Below are positions 1 to 6,043 of a stretch of 6,338 bases of DNA, one piece after another. The notes below the pieces were generated by a model that saw only the letters and a program-made list of their open reading frames with translations, was not told where the DNA came from and ran no database searches. Within the stretch, counting starts at the first letter, position 1. The number at the start of each line of letters is the position of its first letter. This DNA comes from a bacterium. Its GTDB lineage: Bacteria > Zhuqueibacterota > Zhuqueibacteria > Residuimicrobiales > Krinioviventaceae. The stretch is from assembly GCA_024278645.1 (NCBI GenBank), contig JAJRST010000388.1, positions 1 through 6,338 of the forward strand, written 5' to 3'. The position numbers and the translations under genes are program-made.

Positions 1-3000
1 GAGCGCATAAAAATTCTCGATGCCGAAAGCGAGCTGGTTCCCGATGCGCAGATCGCCGCGGCGAAAAACTTTTTGGCCGCAAACCAGTATCAAAAGGCTT
101 ATGACGCCGCCTTTTACATTCTGGAAAAATACAAGGCGCATCCTTTGCGGATGCAGGCCTGGTTTGTCATTGCCCGCGTGGACGAGGCCAAAGGCGACTA
201 TAAAGAGGCGCTCGCATTTCTCGACCGCATCCTCGGCGACAGGGTGCAGGATGATCTTGCCGCCCGGGTCTATGTCAAAAAAGCCGAACTGCTGGTGAAA
301 ACCGGGCGTTATGCGCAGGCGGACAGCGTTCTCAACAAGCTGGTTTTCGGCGACTATGGCAGCCCCATTGTGGCAAAGGCGGCGGTTACATTGGCGGCCT
401 CGGCGCAGCGGCTACGCGATTTCGAAACGGCGCAAAAGGTGCTCCAGGAGGCCCTGGCCAAAGTCAACGCCGCCGATAATGCCAATATCTTGCTCACCCT
501 GGGCGACAATTATTACCTGCAACGCCAATACGAGCAGGCGAAAGCGGCCTACCAAAAAGTTACAAACGTGCCGCAGGCCTTGCGGCCGCTTTATCATTAT
601 CGCCTGGGGTTGACGGCCAAGGCCGTCGGCGACTTTGAGAGCGCGGCGACCCGGTTTGAAAAAGTGGTTTCGGACAGCAGCGTCAGCGGCGCCGTTCTCG
701 TGTATGCCGCTGTTGAGTATGCCGATGCGCTGGCGCGATCCGGTCGTCCCGTGGACGGCATTCGCTTTTTGCAGCGGATGACCGTTACGGCCTCCGAAGA
801 GCGCAGTGAACTGTTCATGACTATCGCTCGTTTGCAGGAAGATTTCCTACACGACTATAGCGGTGCGCGACAAAACTACAGCGCGATCATCGCCGGCGAT
901 CTTTCAAGTCCGCTGGTCGACGATGCGCAATACCGTTACGCGCAAACCTTTGAAGCCCAGGGCGAGCAAAGGCAGGCGCTTGACGAGTACAAACGATATT
1001 TGACCTATTATCCGGGCGGCGATTTTTATCAAACATGCGAGGAAAATATCGAGCGACTGCAATTTTACGCGCCGCCGAAAAATCAAACCAATAATTTTAT
1101 TCTAAACGACCTGACGACGGGGGGAATGAGCGCCGATTCTCGAACCTCAGTTTCCTTGAACCTGGCGCGTTACTACTTGCACGCCTTGAGAGATTATGAC
1201 AGAGCGCTTGCGCTGTTGCAGCAGGCGAAACAAGTGGGCGACGAACAGGGCGACCCCGCGCGGATCGAGCACGATATGGCGCTGTGCCATTTTGCACTGT
1301 ACGAAGCGGCGCGGCATAGCAAAGAGCCGGGCAAAGCGGCCGGGCATGCGCAGGCCCTGGCGCGGATCGCCGAGACCATGCGTACGAGTTTCCCCGAATC
1401 GGAACTTGCCGAACAGGTCGATTTCTGGAACGTACAGGCCAACCTGCCGGACATCAGCGCCAACGCGGAGCGCATCGATTACCTGCGCCGACACATCGAC
1501 GGGTTTACGCGGAACGACAGTCTGAAACAGCGGCTGCAAATGCAGCTCGTCGATGAAATGATCGTCGCCGCGACGAACGCCCCGGACAGCGTCTATGACG
1601 AGCCGGTCGCCATACTCGATGAAATCCTCGGGCAAAGCGAGAGCCGCCGGGTGCAGGCGAAGGCGCTGTACAAAAAAGCGCTGTTGCTGAAGCAAATGGC
1701 CTACCCGGATTCGGCGATTGCCGTCCTTGGTGAAGTGCTTGCCATGAATGATTCGCCGCGCCGTGCCGATGCTCTTTTCCTGCTGGCGGCCACTCATGAA
1801 GCCAATGAAAATTTCAGCGAGGCACGGCGCTTGTATGCGGAAATTGCGCAAAAGTATTTTTATTCGCATCGTGCGAAAAAGGCGCAGGTCAAACTGATTT
1901 ACCTGCTCCTCGAACAGGGGCGGTTTAAAGAGGCGAAACAGCGCGTGCAGGACTTGCAAGGCCGTGGCGTGCCGCGGGAATTGCGGCTCTTTTACCCGCA
2001 AAAAATAGACTATGAATTGATGTGGCTGTGGGCGCAAGTGGTTCGGCGTACGCAGTCGCCGCAAATGGCCATCGGCGAATACCAGGAATATCTCGACCTC
2101 GGCATGGACGCGCCTCATGCCGCCGGTGCGTTGTTTGCCATCGGCGAATTGGCCGACAAACTCAACAAGCAGGAGATGGCGCTCGGCTACTTTGAAGAAT
2201 GCGCGCAACGTTTCCCCGAGGACAGCCTGGGTCAGCGGGCGTTGGTGAAAACCGCCGATCTTTATTTCAAACGCGGCTTTTATGAGCAAGCCGGAGCGTT
2301 GTATTTGAAAATGAGAAACGAGTTGAGCGGCGATCTGCAAAAAGAGGCTTTCAAGCAATACATCATTTGCGAATACAAGCAAGGGCGTCTGTCAAAAGCG
2401 ACGACGCTGGTCAAGCAATTCAAAAAGCAGTATGACGACCGCAACGCCGAAGCCCGGTTTTTATATGAAGAGGGTACATATTATGTCAACACGAAAAATC
2501 TTGGCAAGGCGGAAAAGATTTTCAAGAGCCTGACAAAATACGACGACGTGCCCGAAGGCGCGCGCGGCGAGTTGGGGCTGGCCCGCTTGTACGTCATTCA
2601 GACGAAAACCGAAGACGCGCTCAAGCGTCTCACCAAAATTCCGCAAAAGTATGACGACCCGGAGATCGTCGCCACCGCCTATTTGAATCTCGCGGATTTT
2701 TATTATGAAAACCGCGCCTTGGAAAACTGCATCTCGGCGGGCCGACACGTTCTTGAATTGCAGGAAAGCGGCGTGCTGCGCGCCCAGGCCCTGGATTTGC
2801 TCATCAACGCTTATGACGATCTGGGTATGCGCGACCAGGCGATTGCGCTCCAGCGCATGTATATTGAAAGCTATCCATACGCGGAGGACATTCTCGATCG
2901 TCGCATTCGCATCGGCACTTTTTTATATTACCTCAAGGAATATGATCGGGCAATTGCGCAACTCAAAGAGCTGGCGCCAATCGTGCCGGCGAATGACGAA

Positions 3001-3288
3001 GCGCGCGTTCATTTTTGGATCGCCGAATCGTACGCCGCCGCCGGATTTACGGAGCAGGCGATTATCGAATATCTCAAAGTCCGCTACCAATGCAAGCAGA
3101 CCAAGCTGCCCTTTGGCGTGACCGCGCTTTACAAAGCGGGCGATGGCTATCGCAAACTGGGCAATCTGCCCAAGGCGCGCGAGATGTATGAGCAGGTTGT
3201 ACGTGAGCGTGGCGCCGCCGACGATTTTGGCCGCGCCGCCACGAAAAAGATTCGGGAAATTGACGCCGAGTTGAACCGGCGGCTCTGA
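1..3288 (+). CDS. Large multi-TPR repeat protein, 5' end outside the window
   Basis: The frame is open from base 1, so the true start lies upstream and the TTG at 73 is only an internal codon. The visible part is 1095 residues and ends with TGA. It is almost entirely helical tetratricopeptide repeats. Examples are the repeats around residues 27-75 (QYQKAYDAAFYILEKY, then a GDYKEAL helix), 160-185, 310-335, 555-640 and 985-1095. The end has two typical units, an FWIAESYAAAGFTEQAIIEY segment near residue 1005 and a KAGDGYRKLGNLPKAREMYE segment near 1045. A short Pro/Asn/Gly-rich linker at about 356-377 interrupts the solenoid. TPR arrays are protein-interaction scaffolds. Long ones in Gram-negative bacteria are often periplasmic or outer-membrane associated and resemble YbgF/BamD-type repeats. 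No signal peptide can be judged because the N-terminus is missing, and I see no catalytic motif. nadC starts 1 nt after the stop. The repeat call is firm; the function is unknown. Confidence 0.9.
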   Translation, partial: ERIKILDAESELVPDAQIAAAKNFLAANQYQKAYDAAFYILEKYKAHPLRMQAWFVIARVDEAKGDYKEALAFLDRILGDRVQDDLAARVYVKKAELLVKTGRYAQADSVLNKLVFGDYGSPIVAKAAVTLAASAQRLRDFETAQKVLQEALAKVNAADNANILLTLGDNYYLQRQYEQAKAAYQKVTNVPQALRPLYHYRLGLTAKAVGDFESAATRFEKVVSDSSVSGAVLVYAAVEYADALARSGRPVDGIRFLQRMTVTASEERSELFMTIARLQEDFLHDYSGARQNYSAIIAGDLSSPLVDDAQYRYAQTFEAQGEQRQALDEYKRYLTYYPGGDFYQTCEENIERLQFYAPPKNQTNNFILNDLTTGGMSADSRTSVSLNLARYYLHALRDYDRALALLQQAKQVGDEQGDPARIEHDMALCHFALYEAARHSKEPGKAAGHAQALARIAETMRTSFPESELAEQVDFWNVQANLPDISANAERIDYLRRHIDGFTRNDSLKQRLQMQLVDEMIVAATNAPDSVYDEPVAILDEILGQSESRRVQAKALYKKALLLKQMAYPDSAIAVLGEVLAMNDSPRRADALFLLAATHEANENFSEARRLYAEIAQKYFYSHRAKKAQVKLIYLLLEQGRFKEAKQRVQDLQGRGVPRELRLFYPQKIDYELMWLWAQVVRRTQSPQMAIGEYQEYLDLGMDAPHAAGALFAIGELADKLNKQEMALGYFEECAQRFPEDSLGQRALVKTADLYFKRGFYEQAGALYLKMRNELSGDLQKEAFKQYIICEYKQGRLSKATTLVKQFKKQYDDRNAEARFLYEEGTYYVNTKNLGKAEKIFKSLTKYDDVPEGARGELGLARLYVIQTKTEDALKRLTKIPQKYDDPEIVATAYLNLADFYYENRALENCISAGRHVLELQESGVLRAQALDLLINAYDDLGMRDQAIALQRMYIESYPYAEDILDRRIRIGTFLYYLKEYDRAIAQLKELAPIVPANDEARVHFWIAESYAAAGFTEQAIIEYLKVRYQCKQTKLPFGVTALYKAGDGYRKLGNLPKAREMYEQVVRERGAADDFGRAATKKIREIDAELNRRL

Positions 3289-3289
3289 T

Positions 3290-4144
3290 ATGGACGCACT
3301 ATTGACAAACGCGGCGCGGAACCTGGTAAAATCAGCTTTCCGCGAGGACCTTGACGAGCGCGGCGACATCACAACACTCGCCCTGGGCGCCGATGAGGAA
3401 ACGACGCGGGCGGCGATCATCGCCAAACAGGAGGGCGTGATCTGCGGGATGGATATTGCACCGCTCGCCTTTCGGGAGCTTAAGGCTCACGTCGATATTA
3501 GCGACGCTTTTGACGACGGCCGGCGCGTCGACGCCGGAGAACGCGTGGCGCAACTGTGCGGTCCCGCTTATGCCATTCTCGTCGCCGAGCGGACGATCCT
3601 CAATTTCATCGGACGCCTATCCGGCATTGCCACATTGACGCAACAGTTTGTCGACGCCGTCGCCGGTACAAAGGCGAAAATCCTGGATACGCGCAAAACC
3701 ACGCCGGGTTGGCGGCTGCTGGAGAAATATGCCGTTACATGCGGCGGCGGCGGGAATCACCGCATCGGTCTTTATGATATGTTCCTGATCAAGGAAAATC
3801 ACATCGCCCGCGCCGGCGGCGTGGCCGCGGCTGTACAAAGATGCCGTGTGTATATGCGCAGGCATGGTTTTCAATGCGCGATCGAAGTCGAAGCGCAAAC
3901 GCCGGAGCAAGTTGCGGAAGCGACGGACCTGGCGGTCGACCGCATTATGCTCGACAACATGACGCTCGGGCAGATGCGCGAATGCGTGCGAGTTGTGGAC
4001 GGCCGCATCCCCCTGGAGGCGTCCGGCAATGTCAACTTGAACCGGGTTCGTCTCATTGCCGAAACCGGCGTGGATTATATCTCCGTGGGCGCCCTGACGC
4101 ACTCGGCGCCGGTTTTTGATTTCAGCCTGCTCGTTGAAGAATAG
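3290..4144 (+). CDS. nadC: Nicotinate-nucleotide pyrophosphorylase (carboxylating), quinolinate phosphoribosyltransferase
   Basis: This cytosolic enzyme makes nicotinate mononucleotide, CO2 and pyrophosphate from quinolinate and PRPP in de novo NAD synthesis. The 284-residue length is normal for the family. The N-terminal sandwich domain begins with EDLDERGDITTLAL (19-32). The barrel carries the expected substrate-binding motifs: ERTILNF (R101), DTRKTTPG (133-140, with R135 and K136), GGGGNHRIGLYDMFLIKENH (152-171, with H157, R158 and K168), IEVEAQT (198-204), IMLDN (219-223, with D222), and the phosphate-binding LEASGNV (242-248) and ISVGALTHSA (264-273). All key residues appear present. ATG 3290 follows the TGA of the TPR gene by one base with no clear Shine-Dalgarno sequence, which suggests translational coupling. 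NadA and NadB, which supply quinolinate, are not in the window. It ends with TAG at the usual family endpoint. Confidence 0.97.
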   Translation: MDALLTNAARNLVKSAFREDLDERGDITTLALGADEETTRAAIIAKQEGVICGMDIAPLAFRELKAHVDISDAFDDGRRVDAGERVAQLCGPAYAILVAERTILNFIGRLSGIATLTQQFVDAVAGTKAKILDTRKTTPGWRLLEKYAVTCGGGGNHRIGLYDMFLIKENHIARAGGVAAAVQRCRVYMRRHGFQCAIEVEAQTPEQVAEATDLAVDRIMLDNMTLGQMRECVRVVDGRIPLEASGNVNLNRVRLIAETGVDYISVGALTHSAPVFDFSLLVEE

Positions 4145-4192
4145 CGGTGCGCCGTTTCGCCCTGTTGTGCGTCAAAGTGACATTGGCAACTT

Positions 4193-4211
4193 CCATTAGA
4201 GGACTCTAAGG
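4193..4211 (+). other. Weak inverted repeat downstream of nadC
   Basis: TTAGA (4196-4200) and TCTAA (4205-4209) form a 5-bp stem with loop GGAC. CC 4193-4194 and GG 4210-4211 extend it across a bulged A. No run of T follows, so it is a poor intrinsic terminator. It could help protect the nadC mRNA 3' end or be chance. Confidence 0.25.
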
Positions 4212-4234
4212 CTCGTAGACGTATAGGAACAAGA

Positions 4235-4240
4235 TATAAT
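4235..4240 (+). promoter_or_regulatory. Candidate -10 box TATAAT
   Basis: This is a perfect match to the sigma-70 type -10 consensus, inside an AT-rich tract. No good -35 element lies 16-18 bp upstream (the bases there are close to CTCGTA). A TTGGCA at 4183-4188 is too far away. It could drive a transcript into the possible small ORF at 4278 and the ClpX-like gene. AT-rich DNA produces such hexamers by chance, so confidence is limited. Confidence 0.3.
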
Positions 4241-4277
4241 AAAATAGAGAAATAAAAAAATAATGCTGGGAGCTGCA

Positions 4278-4385
4278 ATGGTATTATCATCTTATTTCTT
4301 TGAGGTTTGGAGTCTTTTAAGCAATGAGTTGCGAGTTATTCCGGTTGGAATGGAATCCCCCTTTGCAAACAAGTTTTTGCTTTAA
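4278..4385 (+). CDS. Possible 35-residue small ORF, unrecognised
   Basis: ATG 4278 is preceded by GGGAG (4268-4272) at a spacing of 5 nt, a good Shine-Dalgarno arrangement, and a TATAAT box lies about 40 bp upstream. An in-frame ATG at 4263 would give 40 residues but has a poorer binding site. The product would begin MVLSSYFFEVWSLLSNEL, a mildly hydrophobic and amphipathic N-terminal half, and end at TAA 4383-4385. I recognise no family. Its composition is unlike the neighbouring genes and an ORF this short is easily random, so it is a candidate only. Confidence 0.15.
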   Translation: MVLSSYFFEVWSLLSNELRVIPVGMESPFANKFLL

Positions 4386-4418
4386 ATGAATGTGGAATGG
4401 TTTTTGCGCTTGGCCGTG

Positions 4419-4438
4419 TTATAAAACATGTTGTATAA
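4419..4438 (+). promoter_or_regulatory. Near-perfect 20-bp palindrome, operator-like, with TATAAA boxes
   Basis: TTATAAAACATGTTGTATAA pairs at 9 of 10 symmetric positions, with the only mismatch at 4424/4433. It also contains TATAAA at 4420-4425 and begins a second at 4434-4439. Use of the first as a -10 box would put transcription start near 4432, just upstream of the ribosome binding site, but the -35 region (around 4397-4403) is weak. The second has TTGGCC (4410-4415) 18 bp upstream but would start transcription after the Shine-Dalgarno sequence. The symmetry over a promoter-like site suits a dimeric repressor; the regulator is unknown. Confidence 0.35.
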
Positions 4439-4440
4439 AA

Positions 4441-4445
4441 GAGGT
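4441..4445 (+). promoter_or_regulatory. Shine-Dalgarno sequence of the ClpX-like gene
   Basis: GAGGT lies 4 nt before ATG 4450 (GAGG core with a 5-nt spacer). It fixes the start at 4450 over the in-frame ATG at 4390, which has no purine-rich site in front of it and would add 20 residues unlike the family. Confidence 0.7.
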
Positions 4446-4449
4446 TATC

Positions 4450-5562
4450 ATGGATAAAATAAAAAGCAGTAAAGTGCCGTCGCCGGAAGAACTGCAAAAC
4501 GATATTTCGAACTTTTTGCGCGAAAAGTATGGAGAGCAGGTGATCATTCCGCCGGAACCGGAGCGCGTCGGCACCCCCCCGGGCGAGGCGAAAGACGACG
4601 CCAAAAAAACGCCGCATATCAATTTTGATTTAAAGCCCACCGAACTGGAAGCCTATCTGAAAAAATATATTGTCGGGCAGGATGAAGCGGTTGAAGTGCT
4701 GGCCACCAAGATTTGCACGCATTTTAATCGCATGAAGCTGGAGATGCGCAACAGCGACATAGAAGCGCTGGTCGGCAATATAAAAAGCAACGTGCTGATG
4801 ATCGGCCCCACCGGCGTGGGCAAGACCTATTTGATTAAATTGATCGCGCAGAAAATTGGCGTTCCCTTTGTCAAGGGCGACGCCACCAAATTCAGCGAAA
4901 CCGGCTATGTCGGCGGCGACGTGGACGATCTCGTTCGCAACCTGGTTCATGAGGCGAACGGCGACATCCATCTGGCCGAGTATGGCATTATCTATCTCGA
5001 CGAGATCGACAAGATTGCTTCGTCGGGCAACGGCGTCGGTCCGGACGTTTCGCGCAGCGGCGTGCAACGCAACTTGCTGAAACTGATGGAGGAGGCCGAG
5101 GTGGATTTAAAAGTGCCGCACGATCTGGCCTCGCAAATGGAAGCGGCCATGGAAGCGCAGCGCACCGGCAAAGTGACGCGCAAGAAAATCAATACCAAAA
5201 ACATTCTGTTTGTCACCAGCGGCGCTTTTTCCGGGTTGGTGGATATTATTCGAAAACGCCTCAATCAGCAGCCCATGGGCTTTACCAACAAAGAGTCCGA
5301 CGTGTTGGAATATAGCGAGGAAGAGATCTTTAAAAATGTGCGCTCCGAGGACCTGATTAAATACGGATTCGAGAGCGAGTTTGTCGGCCGCTTGCCGATC
5401 GTGGTCAGTCTGAACAGTCTGGATATCGAAGGGTTGTATCAGATTCTCAAAAGTCCGAACAGCGCCGTCATTCTCGGTAAAAAGCGCGATTTTCAGGCCT
5501 ACGGCATCAAGATTGAATTTGACGATCGGGCGCTGCGACGCATTGCCGAGCTGGCGTTTTAG
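4450..5562 (+). CDS. ClpX-like AAA+ unfoldase, N-terminal and large AAA+ domain (ends at premature TAG)
   Basis: Translated to the first stop, this gives 370 residues. ClpX-type proteins are hexameric ATP-driven unfoldases that thread substrates into a protease such as ClpP. Visible motifs are YIVGQDEAVE (73-82), Walker A GPTGVGKT (119-126), pore-1 loop GYVG (152-155), Walker B IIYLDEIDKIA (180-190, with D184 and E185), sensor 1 ILFVTSGAF (252-260) and the arginine-finger motif FVGRLP (311-316, R314). MGF at 276-278 sits where ClpX has its ClpP-docking IGF loop. The N-terminal 65 residues are charged and lack the four-cysteine zinc finger of true ClpX. The protein stops just before the TGARGL sensor-2 motif, so this fragment alone should be defective in ATP hydrolysis or assembly. 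HslU is less likely because of the ClpX-like pore, MGF and sensor segments. I leave the symbol blank because this is a divergent ClpX relative. Confidence 0.85.
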   Translation: MDKIKSSKVPSPEELQNDISNFLREKYGEQVIIPPEPERVGTPPGEAKDDAKKTPHINFDLKPTELEAYLKKYIVGQDEAVEVLATKICTHFNRMKLEMRNSDIEALVGNIKSNVLMIGPTGVGKTYLIKLIAQKIGVPFVKGDATKFSETGYVGGDVDDLVRNLVHEANGDIHLAEYGIIYLDEIDKIASSGNGVGPDVSRSGVQRNLLKLMEEAEVDLKVPHDLASQMEAAMEAQRTGKVTRKKINTKNILFVTSGAFSGLVDIIRKRLNQQPMGFTNKESDVLEYSEEEIFKNVRSEDLIKYGFESEFVGRLPIVVSLNSLDIEGLYQILKSPNSAVILGKKRDFQAYGIKIEFDDRALRRIAELAF

Positions 5563-5670
5563 GAAAGAACCGGCGCCCGTGGCCTGACCAGCGTCGTCGA
5601 TCGTGTGCTGTTGAAATTCTAAAAACATCTGCCGGACACCGAGATTGATCACCTGGTCATCACCAGGGAA

Positions 5671-5979
5671 ATGGTGGATCAACCGGAAAAAGAGCTGGAC
5701 AAACTTTTGACCAATTATTATATCAAAAGTTTTCAAAAAAGCTTTCTCGTGCGCAACAACATCGTCGTGACGTTTACAGATAAAGCCGTCTCTCTTTTGA
5801 AAGCAAAGGCCGCCGCGGGGGGCAAGAATCTGGAACAGGCATGCACTGATCTGCTCTCCGATTATGAATACGGGTTAAAGCTCCTCAATTGGGATGAGTT
5901 CACCGTCGACGAAAAGATCGTCAACAATCCCAAGGAGCAGCTTGAAGAGCTGATTAAAAAGGCGTACGAAAAAAAATGA
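5671..5979 (+). CDS. Distal fragment of the ClpX-like gene, C-terminal extension
   Basis: The frame is open after the TAA at 5620-5622. Its first ATG is at 5671, giving 102 residues ending YEKK. AGGGAA abuts that ATG directly, too close for a good ribosome binding site, so independent translation is doubtful. In the uninterrupted protein this is the segment beyond the normal ClpX small domain: a helical EKELDKLLTNYYIKSFQKSF stretch, then an IVVTFTDKAV segment and a helix EQACTDLLSDYEYGLKLL, then a charged tail. The part from 5758 looks like a degenerate copy of the small-domain start. I recognise no separate function. Confidence 0.4.
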   Translation: MVDQPEKELDKLLTNYYIKSFQKSFLVRNNIVVTFTDKAVSLLKAKAAAGGKNLEQACTDLLSDYEYGLKLLNWDEFTVDEKIVNNPKEQLEELIKKAYEKK

Positions 5980-5997
5980 GCGAGTCCGTTCGATGAA

Positions 5998-6028
5998 CCG
6001 CGCCGCTCCCGTGTTCGGCGCGGCTTTT
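5998..6028 (+). terminator. Intrinsic (rho-independent) terminator after the ClpX-like gene
   Basis: CCGCGCCG (5998-6005) and CGGCGCGG (6016-6023) form a perfect 8-bp GC-only stem with a 10-nt loop, followed by C and four T. The T run is short but the stem is strong. It lies 18 nt after the TGA at 5979, marking that TGA as the natural end of the transcription unit, and only 15 nt before the nitroreductase start. Confidence 0.75.
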
Positions 6029-6043
6029 CCCGGATAAAATTGT

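Larger units (their letters stand above)
4145..4449. other. AT-rich intergenic spacer between nadC and the ClpX-like gene
   Basis: This 305-bp gap is clearly richer in A and T than the genes on both sides, most strongly at 4231-4265 (a run of A/T with one stretch of seven A). It contains a weak hairpin, a TATAAT box, a possible tiny ORF, a palindrome and a Shine-Dalgarno sequence, described separately. I see no tRNA, no riboswitch fold I recognise and no strong terminator for nadC. Confidence 0.7.
4450..5979 (+). pseudogene. Full ClpX-like AAA+ gene interrupted by in-frame TAG and TAA
   Basis: The original gene very probably ran to TGA 5977-5979, giving 509 codon positions. Codon 371 is TAG (5560-5562) and codon 391 is TAA (5620-5622). 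Between and after them the same frame encodes clear family sequence: ERTGARGLTSVVDRVLLKF with sensor-2 R377, then KHLPDTEIDHLVIT. This matches the ClpX small domain, where E. coli has MARKTGARGL and later LLDTMYDLP. No insertion or deletion is needed and there are no other stops in the remaining 118 codons. Each stop follows Phe and is one base from GAG/GAA (Glu), CAG/CAA (Gln) or AAG/AAA (Lys). A hairpin terminator lies just after the TGA. The gene is therefore a very young pseudogene, a sequence with errors, or one read through; the sequence alone cannot decide. Confidence 0.8.

Noticed and set aside
1147..2382. 411-residue open frame on the minus strand opposite the TPR gene
   Set aside because: It is antisense to a clear TPR coding frame and shows no recognisable domain. 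Codon bias of the + strand gene explains such a shadow frame.
73..3288. TTG at 73 as the start of the TPR protein
   Set aside because: The frame is already open and TPR-like from base 1, so this is an internal Leu codon and the real start is outside the window.
3617..4102. 161-residue open frame on the minus strand opposite nadC
   Set aside because: It is antisense to a confidently identified nadC and has no family features.
4390..4449. Upstream in-frame ATG at 4390 as the start of the ClpX-like gene, adding a cysteine-containing 20-residue leader
   Set aside because: It has no Shine-Dalgarno sequence, while ATG 4450 has GAGGT. The cysteine spacing does not match the ClpX zinc finger, and the added residues overlap the promoter-like palindrome.
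5560..5622. Pyrrolysine or selenocysteine insertion at the stop codons
   Set aside because: Selenocysteine uses UGA, and pyrrolysine uses only UAG, so neither explains the TAA. ClpX-type proteins are not known to contain either residue.
5560..5670. Ribosomal frameshift to bypass the stops
   Set aside because: The family sequence is in the same frame before, between and after both stops, so a frameshift would have to be reversed. I see no slippery site or need for a frame change.
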